From Nonomuraea rubra (lineage in GTDB: Bacteria; Actinomycetota; Actinomycetes; Streptosporangiales; Streptosporangiaceae), in assembly GCF_014207985.1 (NCBI RefSeq), contig NZ_JACHMI010000001.1:7113001-7177000 (forward strand): a DNA stretch of 64,000 nucleotides, in the 5' to 3' direction. Position numbers and translations under genes: made by a program. The notes beneath the pieces were generated by a model. That model worked only from the letters and a program-made list of their open reading frames with translations. It made no database searches and was not told the origin of the DNA. Below are positions 1-8,285 of this stretch, piece by piece; within the stretch, counting starts at the first letter, position 1, and the number at the start of each line of letters is the position of its first letter.

Positions 1-969
1 GCGCGGGCCGTCCCAGATCTTGCGGATCACGGTGGCGTCGGCGGCGGTGATGGTCTCCTGCTTGCCGTCGCATTCGAGGGTGGTGCCGATGAGCTTGCGC
101 GGGTCGTAGGTGCACCGGGCGGGCTCGGCGATGACGCCGTCGCGGACGCCGTCGAGCGGGTCGCAGGCCTTGATGGCGGCCTGGTTGAAGGCGGCGAGTT
201 CGCAGGGGGCGGGGTAGGTGTGCTCCTGGTTCATCACGACCTGGGGCCACAGGGTGGCGACTTCGAACTCGTCCCAGTTGATGGCCGGGGCGGTGGCCAG
301 GATGCCGTCGTAGTCGCCGGGGTGGCGCTGGGCCTCCATGTAGCCCTGGCGGCCGCCGGTGGAGCAGCCGTTCCAGTAGGAGTAGGAGGCGGGCTTGCCG
401 TAGACCGTGGCGATGACCTGCTTGGCGACCAGGGTCATCTCGTGCTGGGAGCGGTCGGCGAAGTTCTTCAGCAGGTCCTTGTTCACCTGGCCGTCGCTGG
501 TCAGGGCCCAGGTGGTGTCGATGTAGGTGCTGAGGCCGGCGTCGGTGGTGGCGGCGGCGTAGCCGGTCTTGATCGCGCCGGCCAGCGCGGCGCCGTAGTC
601 GCCGGCGGCGAAGGCGCTGCCGCCGGCCGCCTGGAACCGGCCGGTCCAGCCCGTCTCGGGCAGCCAGACCTGCACCTTGGCGTGGTCACCGACGCCGGGG
701 TGGGTGAGGGTGACGGTGACCGCGCAGTGCGCCGGCACGCCCGGGACGTCCACGCCCGGCAGCGGCGGCACCGGCGGCACGTGCACCGTGCCCGCCTCGC
801 GGTGCTGCGCCGTCACCGATTCCACCGTGGTGCCCGCCGGCGCCTTGACGGAGATGGACGGCGAGCAGCTGAACGGCGCGGCGACCGCGGCGACCGCGGC
901 GCTGGTCGGCAGGCAGATCGCCGCCGCCAGCGGCACACCGGCCGCCAGGACGGCCAGAAGTCTTTTCAT
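1..969 (-). CDS. Secreted tannase/feruloyl-esterase family hydrolase (C-terminus outside window)
   Basis: The frame opens at ATG 969 and stays open to the first base of the window, so 323 N-terminal residues are visible and the C-terminus is missing. The start MKRLLAVLAAG followed by an Ala-rich hydrophobic stretch is a Sec signal peptide, with cleavage near residue 30. The nucleophile elbow YWNGCSTGGRQG places the catalytic Ser at about residue 203, in the arrangement typical of the tannase/feruloyl esterase family. That family hydrolyses esters of gallic, ferulic or related aromatic acids outside the cell. The substrate cannot be read from the sequence. It is divergent from the secreted hydrolase at 1302. 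The ribosome site (GGGAAA) is weak. Confidence 0.87.
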   Translation of the reverse strand, partial: MKRLLAVLAAGVPLAAAICLPTSAAVAAVAAPFSCSPSISVKAPAGTTVESVTAQHREAGTVHVPPVPPLPGVDVPGVPAHCAVTVTLTHPGVGDHAKVQVWLPETGWTGRFQAAGGSAFAAGDYGAALAGAIKTGYAAATTDAGLSTYIDTTWALTSDGQVNKDLLKNFADRSQHEMTLVAKQVIATVYGKPASYSYWNGCSTGGRQGYMEAQRHPGDYDGILATAPAINWDEFEVATLWPQVVMNQEHTYPAPCELAAFNQAAIKACDPLDGVRDGVIAEPARCTYDPRKLIGTTLECDGKQETITAADATVIRKIWDGPR

Positions 970-1033
970 GAGTTTCCCATGGCTGTAGTGGATCTCGCAG
1001 TGCCCCTCATCGTTCGCCCACGCCCCGCACCGG

Positions 1034-1234
1034 CACATCAGTCAGTTGACGGTCAGCAACCGCGAGCACGTCAGCGGCGCCTTTTGAGGTGGCCGCGCAG
1101 TCCGCCCGTGCCCTCGTCACCGGCTGGGCAGTCGAGTGACTCAACGCCCCCGGGCGCGGACGCCCATGTCCGTCCGCCACGTGCCGGCACCGGCCCGCCG
1201 GCGCCTCACAACTGACCGTCAAACGACTGATGTG
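1034..1234. repeat. 201-bp MITE-like element with 23-bp inverted ends
   Basis: The 332-bp gap between the divergent hydrolase genes holds two inverted copies of a 23-bp sequence, 1034-1056 (CACATCAGTCAGTTGACGGT plus CAG) and 1212-1234, matching at 21 of 23 positions. They enclose 155 bp with no convincing gene. The layout resembles a non-autonomous miniature transposable element. A target-site duplication is not clear: ACCG occurs near both outer edges but is offset by one base. Alternatively the two copies are paired regulator sites serving the divergent promoters, since each contains an inward-reading TTGACGG. Confidence 0.5.
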
Positions 1235-1301
1235 ACCGCGGCCCTCCCCGCACGACAGTGATGGCACCAGCTCACTGAAGCCACATGAAAGGGAAATCGT
1301 C

Positions 1302-2123
1302 ATGGTCAGCATCAAGGGTGTGCGCAGCCGGCGGCTCACATCAGGCGCGCTTTCGGTACTCGCCATCGGTCTGCTCGCCACTGCCACGCCCGCCTTCGGG
1401 GCGGACAAACCCGCCAAGCCGACCATCGTGCTGGAGCACGGCGCCTTCGCCGACGCCTCCAGCTGGAACGGGGTGATCGAGGAGCTGCGCGCGGACGGCT
1501 ATCCCGTCGTCGCGGCGGCCAACCCGCTGCGCGGACCGGCGAACGACGCGGCGGCGCTGCGCAGCGTCCTCGACCACGTCAAGGGCCCCAAGATCCTCGT
1601 GGGCCACTCGTACGGCGGGTCGGTCATCACCGTCGCCGGCGCGAACGACCCGCAGGTCAAGGCCCTCGTGTACGTCGCCGCGTTCCTGCCCGCCCCCGGC
1701 GAGACCGCCCTGGAGCTGACGAACAAGTTCCCCGGCTCCACCCTCCCGGACGCCCTCGACCCCGCGACGTTCACCCTGCCCGGCGGCACCACCGGGACCG
1801 ACCTGTACATCAAGCCCGGCAAGTTCCACCACCAGTTCGCCGCCGACGTCCCGGCCCGCGCGGCGGCCCTCATGGCCGCCACCCAGCGGCCCATCGCCCA
1901 GGCGGCGCTGGAGGAGAAGACCGAGGTCGCCGCCTGGCAGGACAAGCCCAGCTGGGCGGTCATCACGACGCAGGACCTCAACATCCCCGTCGCGGTCCAG
2001 CGCTACATGGCCAAGCGCGCCCACGCCCACTCCGTCGAGGTACGCGCCTCCCACTCCGTCGCCGTCTCCCAGCCGAAGACCGTGGCCGGCGTCATCGAGC
2101 GGGCCGCCCGCGCCACCCGATGA
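1302..2123 (+). CDS. Secreted alpha/beta-hydrolase
   Basis: 273 residues. An Arg-rich start and hydrophobic core ending in ATATPAFGA form a signal peptide cleaved near residue 33. The mature part is a compact alpha/beta-hydrolase of the type annotated as esterase or salicylate-esterase-like: LEHGAF after the first strand (oxyanion region), nucleophile elbow GHSYGGS with Ser103, and a C-terminal SHSVAVSQP that probably supplies the catalytic His. ATG 1302 follows AAAGGGAA at 1288-1295. The stop at 2121-2123 is 26 bp before the VOC gene start, suggesting co-transcription. The substrate is unknown. Confidence 0.85.
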   Translation: MVSIKGVRSRRLTSGALSVLAIGLLATATPAFGADKPAKPTIVLEHGAFADASSWNGVIEELRADGYPVVAAANPLRGPANDAAALRSVLDHVKGPKILVGHSYGGSVITVAGANDPQVKALVYVAAFLPAPGETALELTNKFPGSTLPDALDPATFTLPGGTTGTDLYIKPGKFHHQFAADVPARAAALMAATQRPIAQAALEEKTEVAAWQDKPSWAVITTQDLNIPVAVQRYMAKRAHAHSVEVRASHSVAVSQPKTVAGVIERAARATR

Positions 2124-2149
2124 CACCCGAACAGAAAGAGATCACCACC

Positions 2150-2596
2150 ATGGACATGAAGCTCGAAGTCGTCGTGCTGCCCGTATCCGACGCCGACCGC
2201 GCCAAGGACTTCTACACCCGGCAGCTCGGTTTCCGCCTCGACGCGGACTTCGCCATCCACGACGGCTACCGGATCATCCAGGTCACTCCCCCGGGCTCGG
2301 CCTGCTCGATCATCTTCGGCGACGGTCTCACCGACGCCGAGCCCGGCACGGTGCAGGGGCTGCACCTGATCGTGTCCGACATCGAGCAGGCCGGCAAGGA
2401 GCTGGCGGGCCGCGGTGTCGAGGTGACCGGCCCGTTCCACGACGCCACGGGGGCGTTCCACCAGGCCGGCGAGACCGGCCGGGTCATGGGCGCGCACCCG
2501 GAGCGGGCCAGCTACGGCTCGTTCGCCGCGTTCGCCGACCCCGACGGCAACCGCTGGTTCCTCCAGGAGATCACCGTACGGCTGCCCGGCCGCTGA
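2150..2596 (+). CDS. VOC-family (glyoxalase/bleomycin-resistance fold) protein
   Basis: 148 residues from ATG 2150, with AAAGAG at 2135-2140 nine bases ahead. An in-frame ATG at 2120 overlaps the previous stop but has no good ribosome site, so I prefer 2150. Features are LEVVVLPVSDADRAKDFY at the start, a central PGSACSIIFGDG, LIVSDIEQAGKEL opening the second half, and FADPDGNRWFLQE at the end. These are the paired beta-alpha-beta-beta-beta modules of the vicinal oxygen chelate superfamily. Members include metal-dependent lyases, dioxygenases and ligand-sequestering proteins. It probably shares a transcript with the upstream hydrolase. Confidence 0.85.
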   Translation: MDMKLEVVVLPVSDADRAKDFYTRQLGFRLDADFAIHDGYRIIQVTPPGSACSIIFGDGLTDAEPGTVQGLHLIVSDIEQAGKELAGRGVEVTGPFHDATGAFHQAGETGRVMGAHPERASYGSFAAFADPDGNRWFLQEITVRLPGR

Positions 2597-2638
2597 CCCG
2601 GCGGCGTTCCCGAGACACGACCACACCGTGGAGGACCA

Positions 2639-3638
2639 GTGACCGCCGAAGACATCCGTACCCATGACGTGGTCGTGATCGGGGCCGGCCCGGTCGGCGA
2701 GAACGTCGCCGACCGGGCCACCGCCGCCGGCCTGAGCACCGTCATCGTGGAGAGCGAGCTGGTCGGCGGCGAATGTTCCTCCTGGGCGTGCGAGCCGAGC
2801 AAGGCCCTGCTGCGGCCCGCGCGTGGCCACGGCCGCCTCGACGGGCCACGACGGGTGGCCGTGACCACTCCCGGCGGCGGCACCGTGCACCTGCGGGCCA
2901 GGCAGGCGGTGGCCGTGTGCACCGGCAGCGCGGCCGCCCTTCCCGGCCTGCCCGGGCTCGCCGGGCTGCGCCCCTGGACCAGCCGCGAGGCCACCAGCGC
3001 CGCGCGGCCGCCCGGGCGGCTCGTCGTCGTCGGGGCGGGCGTGGTGGCCGCCGAGATGGCCACCGCCTGGCAGGCTCTCGGCAGCGAGGTCGTCCTCCTC
3101 GCCCGCGGCAGCCGCCTGCTGCCGCGGCTGGAGCCGTTCGCCGGCGAGCTCGTCGCCGAACGCCTGCGCGAGGCGGGCGCGGACCTGCGGTTCGGCGTCA
3201 CCGTGAGCTCTGCCGCCCGGACGGGCGGCGAGGTCCGCCTCGCCCTGTCCGACGGCGAGCGGCTCAGCGCGGCAGGTGACGTCAACCGGCGGGCCCTGCC
3301 CACCCACCAGGGCAAGTACCAGGCCCGCATCGCGGGAGCGGTCATCGCCGCCCGCGCCTGCGGAGCCCCGCTCGACTCGGCCACGTCGCCGGCGCTCTCC
3401 AGCACGATCCGGGCTACCGGGGCAGGGCCCGCGCGCTCATCGACCCCGGCCGCCGCACCGTCGCCGGCGTCACCTTCGCCGGCCCGGGCGTGGCCGAGCT
3501 CCTGCACTCCGCCACCGTCGCGATCACCGGCGAGATCCCCGTCGAGCGGCTCTGGCACGCCGTGCCGCCCTTCCCACCATCAGCGAGGTGTGGCTGCGGC
3601 TGCTGGAGACATACCGGGATCAGCATGCCCGCCTGTAG
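2639..3638 (+). pseudogene. Decayed FAD-dependent pyridine nucleotide-disulfide oxidoreductase (mercuric-reductase-like)
   Basis: GTG 2639 opens a class I flavoprotein disulfide reductase with VVVIGAGPVGEN (FAD site), redox-active CSSWAC before EPSKALL, and a second dinucleotide fold LVVVGAGVVAAEM. Compared with the 450-480-residue family it has lost about 60 residues directly after KALLRP and about 45 between DGERLSA and GDVNRRA, both in frame. After about 3400 the meaningful sequence moves to another frame (GYRGRARALIDPGRRTVAG, then LLHSATVAITGEIPVERLWH). Near 3574 it moves to a third (PTISEVWLRLLETYRDQ), ending at TAG 3636-3638. Two deletions and two frameshifts mean no functional enzyme. 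It lies in the VOC gene's direction. Confidence 0.85.
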
Positions 3639-3717
3639 CTGACCCCGCCCCGCTAACGAGCATTTTATCTTCATAAGTGCTACATTGATGAGACAGTTAA
3701 AGATCAAGGAGGTCCTC

Positions 3718-4560
3718 ATGGCCAGGACATGGCTCATCACCGGAGCGTCACGCGGCTTCGGACGCCGGCTCACCGAAGCCGTCCTCGAAGCGGGCGACCA
3801 GGTCGCCGCCACCGCCCGCGACCCCAAGCAACTCGGCGATCTGGTGGCCCGGTACGGCGACCGGATCAGGGCGGTCGCGCTCGACGTCACCGACGCCGCC
3901 GCGGCCTCCCGGGCGGTCCAGGCGGCCACCGCCGCCTTCGGCCGCCTCGACGTGGTCGTCAACAACGCCGGCTACGGCAACAGCGCGCCCATCGAGGAGA
4001 TGGCCGAGGACGACTTCCGCGCCCAGATCGAGACCAACTTCTTCGGCGTCGTGAACGTCACCCGGGCCGCCCTGCCCGTCCTGCGCGCCCAGCGATCGGG
4101 GATGTTCGTGCAGTTCTCCTCCATCGGGGGCCGGGTCGGCGGCACCCCGGGCATGGGCGCCTACCAGAGCGCGAAGTTCGCCGTGGAAGGCTTCTCCGAG
4201 GTGCTCGCCGCCGAGGTGGCGCCGTTCGGCGTCAAGGTCGTCATCGTCGAGCCCGGCGCGTTCCGTACCGACTGGCAGGGCGCCTCCATGGAGATCCACC
4301 CGGTCGGCCCCGACTACGAGCAGACCGTGGGCGCCATCCACCGCTACCGGCGCGAGACCGACGGCACCCAGCCCGGCGACCCGGCGCGCGCCGCCAGGAT
4401 CATCATCGACGTCGCCGGCCACGACGACCCGCCCCGGCGGCTCCTGCTCGGCAGCGACGCCGTCGCCGCCGCCCAGCAGGCGGCCGTGACCCGCGCCGCG
4501 GAGACCGAGAAGTGGGCCGCGGTGAGCCGCTCGGCCGACTACCCCGCCGACGAGCGCTGA
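3718..4560 (+). CDS. SDR-family oxidoreductase
   Basis: 280 residues. ATG 3718 is preceded by a perfect AAGGAGG at 3706-3712. The frame also extends up to 3685, but that start lacks a ribosome site. Classical short-chain dehydrogenase: WLITGASRGFG cofactor loop, D-V-T after strand 3, NNAGYG, catalytic Ser in FSSIGG and YxxxK in YQSAK. The C-terminal extension is typical of the actinobacterial oxidoreductase subgroup using NAD(P)(H). The next SDR starts 18 bp downstream and is a close paralogue, so the two form an operon. An AT-rich stretch at 3661-3690 just upstream is the likely promoter region. Confidence 0.9.
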   Translation: MARTWLITGASRGFGRRLTEAVLEAGDQVAATARDPKQLGDLVARYGDRIRAVALDVTDAAAASRAVQAATAAFGRLDVVVNNAGYGNSAPIEEMAEDDFRAQIETNFFGVVNVTRAALPVLRAQRSGMFVQFSSIGGRVGGTPGMGAYQSAKFAVEGFSEVLAAEVAPFGVKVVIVEPGAFRTDWQGASMEIHPVGPDYEQTVGAIHRYRRETDGTQPGDPARAARIIIDVAGHDDPPRRLLLGSDAVAAAQQAAVTRAAETEKWAAVSRSADYPADER

Positions 4561-4578
4561 CCACGACAAGGAGGCCCC

Positions 4579-5436
4579 ATGAACCCCAGAACCTGGCTCA
4601 TCACCGGCGCGTCGAGCGGCCTCGGGCGCGCCCTCGCCGAATACGTCCTCTCCCAGGGAGACCAGGCGGTTCTCACCGCCTCCAGCACCAGGGCCACCAC
4701 CGAACTGGCCTCCCGCCACCCGCACACCGCCCTGGCGCTCCCCCTCGACGTGACCGACCCCCGGCAACGCGAGGACGGCGTCAGGAAGGCCGAAGAACAC
4801 TTCGGCGGCATCGACGTCCTGGTCAACAACGCCGGCATCGACTTCATCGGCGCGCTGGAGGAGCAGGACGAGGACGACTACCGCAGGCTGTTCGAGGTCA
4901 ACTTCTTCGGCGCCGTGGCCCTCACCCGGCTGGTCCTGCCGGGCATGCGTGCCCGGGGACGCGGCATCGTCGTCAACGTCTCCTCGATGGACGGCCTGGC
5001 CAGCCTGCCCGCCAACGGCTACTACTCGGCCAGCAAGTTCGCGCTCGAGGGCTTCACCGAAGCCCTCTGGCAGGAGATCGAACCCCTCGGCCTGAACGCG
5101 ATGATCATCCAGCCGGGCTCCTTCCGCACCGGCATCGAGCACCGCACCAAGGCCTCCGGCTCCCCCATCGACGCCTACCACGCGACCGCGGGAGCGTTCC
5201 GGAGCATGATGGGCGGCCTCACCCCGGAGATGTTCCCCGGCGACCCCGTCCGGGCGGCGGAGGCGATGTACGAGGCGGCCACGTCCGGGCAGCCCCGCCA
5301 CTGGGTGGTGCTCGGCAGCGACGCCCACCGCAGGATCGATGCCAAGCTCACCCTGCTCCGGGCGGAGTTCGACGCCGGCCGGGAGGTCGCGCTCAGCACC
5401 GATTTCCCGGGAAGCGCCGAGCACGCGGTCCTGTGA
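4579..5436 (+). CDS. SDR-family oxidoreductase (paralogue of the preceding gene)
   Basis: 285 residues. ATG 4579 follows AAGGAGG at 4568-4574. Motifs are WLITGASSGLG for NAD(P) binding, DVTDP, NNAGID, SSMDG with the catalytic Ser, and YYSASK (Tyr and Lys). It has the same architecture and a similar C-terminal region (PGDPVRAAEA, VLGSDAHRR) to the upstream SDR, pointing to tandem duplication followed by divergence. No substrate can be assigned. The gene ends 176 bp before the LacI-type regulator, and the stretch between shows no further gene. Confidence 0.9.
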   Translation: MNPRTWLITGASSGLGRALAEYVLSQGDQAVLTASSTRATTELASRHPHTALALPLDVTDPRQREDGVRKAEEHFGGIDVLVNNAGIDFIGALEEQDEDDYRRLFEVNFFGAVALTRLVLPGMRARGRGIVVNVSSMDGLASLPANGYYSASKFALEGFTEALWQEIEPLGLNAMIIQPGSFRTGIEHRTKASGSPIDAYHATAGAFRSMMGGLTPEMFPGDPVRAAEAMYEAATSGQPRHWVVLGSDAHRRIDAKLTLLRAEFDAGREVALSTDFPGSAEHAVL

Positions 5437-5612
5437 CCATGGTGACACGGGTTGCCGCGGTCGCCGGGAGCCGGAGAGCGGCACGTCCGCTCCGTGGCCC
5501 CCGGGGCCCGGCCGGTTCCGGGCCTTCGCACCGGAACCGGCGGCCCACCCGCCTGTCTTCCGCTGGCCGTATAGTGACATCACGCGCGGTCCGGATAGAT
5601 CAAAAGGGAGCC

Positions 5613-6605
5613 ATGGCCAAGGTCGGAATCAGTGACGTCGCCGCCCGTGCCGGGGTCAGCGAAGCGACCGTCAGCCGCGTGCTCAACCGGAGGGGAGTCG
5701 TCGCCGCCACGACGCGGCGGGCCGTGGAGGACGCGATCCGCGAGCTGGGTTATGACCGCGGATCGCAGAGCCAGCTCGTCATCGTCCTGACCCCCGGTCT
5801 GGCCCAGCCCTTCTTCGGGCGGCTGTGCGAGCTGATCGAGTCGGCGCTGGCTCCCCAGGGGTTCAAGGCCGTCGTCTGCTCCACGACGGTCGGCGGCCTC
5901 CAGGAGATCGACTTCGTCACGTCGATGATGGACCTGGGGATCGCGGGAGCGGTCTTCGCCTCGGCCAGCAACACCCTCGTCGGTGCCGACCCGGGGCCGT
6001 ACCGGCTGCTGCAGGAGCGCCAGATCCCGTTCGTCCTGATGAACGGTGCGATCGAGGGCATCTCCGCGCCCAGCTTCTCCACCAACGACAAGGTCGCGGC
6101 CGCCCTGGCCGTCGAGCACCTGTGGAATCTCGGCCACAGGGAGATCGGCATGATCGTCGGCCCGGTGGGCAACCGGCCCAGCGAGCGGCGCCTGGCGGGC
6201 TTCGTCGAGGCCATGAGCGCGCTGGGGGCCGAGGATCCGGGCAGGCTGGTCGCGCACCAGGTGTACAGCGTGGAGGGCGGCATGTCCGCCGCGGAGTCCC
6301 TCCTCGATCAGGGCGCGACGGCGATCGTCGCCGCGAGCGACTACATGGCGCTGGGGGCGATCCGCACGGCGGGACGCCGCGGCCTGTCCGTTCCCGACGA
6401 CGTCTCCGTCGTCGGCTACGACGACCACCAGATCATGGGGTTCGTCGATCCGCCGCTGACGACGGTCCGCCAGCCGATCGAGCGGATCTCGCAGGCCATC
6501 TCCGCCACGATGGTGCATCTGGTGAACCGGCGGCAGGTGCCCGCCGGGGAGCTGATGTTCGATCCCGAGCTGATCATCCGGCAGTCGACGGCAGCTCCTC
6601 GCTGA
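5613..6605 (+). CDS. LacI-family transcriptional regulator of the alpha-galactoside locus
   Basis: 330 residues from ATG 5613 (AAAGGGAG just upstream). The N-terminus ISDVAARAGVSEATVSRVLN is a canonical LacI helix-turn-helix with hinge helix. Residues from about 55 form the periplasmic-binding-protein-like sensor, including the DDVSVVGYDDHQIM segment near the effector pocket. A TATAGT at 5569-5574 could be the -10 element. It precedes the glycosidase/ABC operon on the same strand, with palindromic sites in the gap after it, so I infer that it represses that operon and responds to an alpha-galactoside or breakdown product. Confidence 0.9.
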   Translation: MAKVGISDVAARAGVSEATVSRVLNRRGVVAATTRRAVEDAIRELGYDRGSQSQLVIVLTPGLAQPFFGRLCELIESALAPQGFKAVVCSTTVGGLQEIDFVTSMMDLGIAGAVFASASNTLVGADPGPYRLLQERQIPFVLMNGAIEGISAPSFSTNDKVAAALAVEHLWNLGHREIGMIVGPVGNRPSERRLAGFVEAMSALGAEDPGRLVAHQVYSVEGGMSAAESLLDQGATAIVAASDYMALGAIRTAGRRGLSVPDDVSVVGYDDHQIMGFVDPPLTTVRQPIERISQAISATMVHLVNRRQVPAGELMFDPELIIRQSTAAPR

Positions 6606-6626
6606 GCATGCACCGTGCCGTGTTTT

Positions 6627-6652
6627 TGACGTAATCCTGCAAGAAGACGTCA
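6627..6652. promoter_or_regulatory. Inverted repeat TGACGT-N14-ACGTCA downstream of the LacI gene
   Basis: TGACGT at 6627-6632 and ACGTCA at 6647-6652 are perfect inverted arms 14 bp apart, just after the LacI stop codon. It could be an operator for the following operon or part of a terminator. There is no U-tract on either side. Confidence 0.35.
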
Positions 6653-6672
6653 CACTTTCCCCAAGCATGCCA

Positions 6673-6682
6673 TGGCGCGCCA
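6673..6682. promoter_or_regulatory. CG-centred 10-bp palindrome, candidate LacI operator
   Basis: TGGCGCGCCA is a perfect palindrome centred on CG, the usual layout of LacI-family operators. It lies about 160 bp upstream of the first glycosidase gene of the locus. A restriction-site-like palindrome can also occur by chance at this base composition. Confidence 0.35.
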
Positions 6683-6784
6683 AAACTCCCTGCTGCCTGC
6701 GGAGATGCAGGTAGCTCTCCCACTGTGGAGCGCCCTGGCGCTGAACCGCGCGCACATGCCGCTTAGCCCTTCAGTGCAAGCCAA

Positions 6785-6824
6785 TTGACGGAGCATTGAC
6801 GGGTTTATGGCGCCTATGTAACAC
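6785..6824 (+). promoter_or_regulatory. Candidate promoter of the alpha-galactoside operon
   Basis: ATTGACGG occurs twice, starting at 6784 and 6795. The second TTGACG (6796-6801) is 17 bp from TAACAC (6819-6824), a plausible -35/-10 pair. Transcription would then start near 6831, next to ATG 6834, so the message may be nearly leaderless. That agrees with the lack of a ribosome site before this gene. Confidence 0.5.
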
Positions 6825-6833
6825 TCGCTCCCC

Positions 6834-8207
6834 ATGACGACCAAGTCATCATCTGCGGCCCAGGCCGGCAGATCGGGAAAGAACAGCCCATGTGTACCTG
6901 TTCGGGTTGATTCGAGCATGTCGGATCTTGTCGATTCTTTCAGCTGGGCGTCAACGCGCTCGCAGGAGTGGGTGCAGACCGGGCGGAGCTCCGCCTTCCT
7001 GCCCAGCTACTGGGCGGCGATGACGGACCGGCCGATGTTCTACTCGCGAGACCTGGCCCACCAGATCCTCGGCGCCCACCTGCTGGGACTCGACGCCGAG
7101 AACCTCTCGATGCTCCGGCACTTCGCCGGCTCGGCCACCGAGGCTCGCGGCTGGTATCCGCTGTGGGCGTTCGAGTTCGACGGCACTCCCGCCGCGATCG
7201 ACTACCGCTCGGACGACGACTTCGTCCGGGAGATCCCCGCGCCGTTCGAGCTCGTGGAGAAGGCGGTCGAGCAGTACCGCTGGACGGGGGACGCGCGGTT
7301 CCTGCTCGACCCGGTGATCGCCCGGTTCCTGCGTACCACGATGACCTCGTTCGTCGACCTCCACGACCCGCTCGGGACCGGCGTCGCCGGCGAACGGGGC
7401 ACCGGGGACTTCTTCGCCGGCACGGCCACCTACAACGAGGTGGAACGGCCGCCGTACCTGCAAGTGGCCGCCGACGGGATCGCGAGCCAGTGGGCGGCGC
7501 ACCGGGCGCTCGGCTCGGTCGGCGACCCGGTCGTCGAGGAGGAGTTCGCCGCGTGGAACCGCGCGCGGGCCGCGCAGCTGGGCGAGCACTTCTCCGACGC
7601 GTGGTGGTCGCCCGACGAGCGCCACTACACGGCGGGATTCACCGCCGAGGGCCCGGTGTCCGGTTTCCGGCTGGAGAGCACGTGGTTCCCCGCGGTGAAG
7701 GGCATCCTGCGCGCCGGCGAGCGCGCGGACGCGCACCTCGACTTCCTGCGGTCCGGGGTCGAGGCGGCGCCGCCGGCCAACATCGAAGCCTTCACGTACC
7801 TCCCCGAGGCGTTCCTCCGCTACGGCAGGGACGAGGAGGCGCTGCGGTGGATCCGCTTCCTCGCCGCTTCCCGCGCGGACTACCCGGAGGTGCCCTTCAC
7901 GCACGTCGCCCACGTGGCGGCCGGCCTCACCGGGCTGGAACCCGGTGCGGCGCGGGGCGTCGTCCGCACGCGGTCCCACCTTCCCGCAGGCGAGTGGCTC
8001 GAGGTCGGGAACGTTCCCGTCGGCGGGTCCCTCGTCGGCGTCAGGCACGACGGCCGCGAGGCCACGGAGTTCCAGGTGACCGGGGGCCCGGGCGTGATCT
8101 GGACCCCCACCTGGGACGACGGGCAGATCTCCACGATCGAGGTGCCGAGCGGCACCCGTGTACGGGCGTCCGCCGGCGGCGGCGTCGTCCGGCTCCCCAT
8201 CCGCTGA
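6834..8207 (+). CDS. Six-hairpin-type glycoside hydrolase candidate, first gene of the alpha-galactoside operon
   Basis: 457 residues, no signal peptide. Repeated helical segments rich in aromatic and acidic residues (FYSRDLAHQILGAHLLGLD, WYPLWAFEFDG, YRSDDDFVREIPAPFE, TYNEVERPPYLQVAADGI, ESTWFPAVKGIL) resemble the (alpha/alpha)6 toroid of six-hairpin glycosidases. A small beta-rich C-terminal domain from about 380 fits that layout. I cannot place it in a numbered GH family, and the catalytic acids are unknown. There is no ribosome site before ATG 6834. ATG 6918 (MSDLVDSF) is an alternative start if the message is not leaderless. It sits in an operon with an importer, GH36 and GH110 enzymes. 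Confidence 0.65.
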   Translation: MTTKSSSAAQAGRSGKNSPCVPVRVDSSMSDLVDSFSWASTRSQEWVQTGRSSAFLPSYWAAMTDRPMFYSRDLAHQILGAHLLGLDAENLSMLRHFAGSATEARGWYPLWAFEFDGTPAAIDYRSDDDFVREIPAPFELVEKAVEQYRWTGDARFLLDPVIARFLRTTMTSFVDLHDPLGTGVAGERGTGDFFAGTATYNEVERPPYLQVAADGIASQWAAHRALGSVGDPVVEEEFAAWNRARAAQLGEHFSDAWWSPDERHYTAGFTAEGPVSGFRLESTWFPAVKGILRAGERADAHLDFLRSGVEAAPPANIEAFTYLPEAFLRYGRDEEALRWIRFLAASRADYPEVPFTHVAHVAAGLTGLEPGAARGVVRTRSHLPAGEWLEVGNVPVGGSLVGVRHDGREATEFQVTGGPGVIWTPTWDDGQISTIEVPSGTRVRASAGGGVVRLPIR

Positions 8208-8215
8208 CAGAGCCG

Positions 8216-8263
8216 GTCAACAGAGTCCGTCAACAGAGCCCGTCAACAGAGCCCGTCAACAGA
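8216..8263 (+). repeat. Four 13-bp tandem repeats before the binding-protein gene
   Basis: Units start at 8216, 8229, 8242 and 8255 with sequence GTCAACAGAGCCC. The first has one change and the fourth is cut after nine bases. The array fills the gap between the glycosidase stop and the GAAGGAG ribosome site of the lipoprotein gene. It could tune expression in the operon or be a slippage product. Confidence 0.85.
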
Positions 8264-8285
8264 TCACTAGCGAAGGAGACCCCCC

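Noticed and set aside
2120..2149. Upstream ATG of the VOC gene, overlapping the hydrolase stop
   Set aside because: No ribosome site precedes it, whereas ATG 2150 has AAAGAG at a good distance and starts exactly at the first conserved strand.
3748..5583. 611-residue open frame on the minus strand opposite two SDRs
   Set aside because: It is antisense to two complete SDR genes with full catalytic motifs. Its own text is Gly/Ala/Val/Arg-rich and domain-free, the usual result of high GC content.
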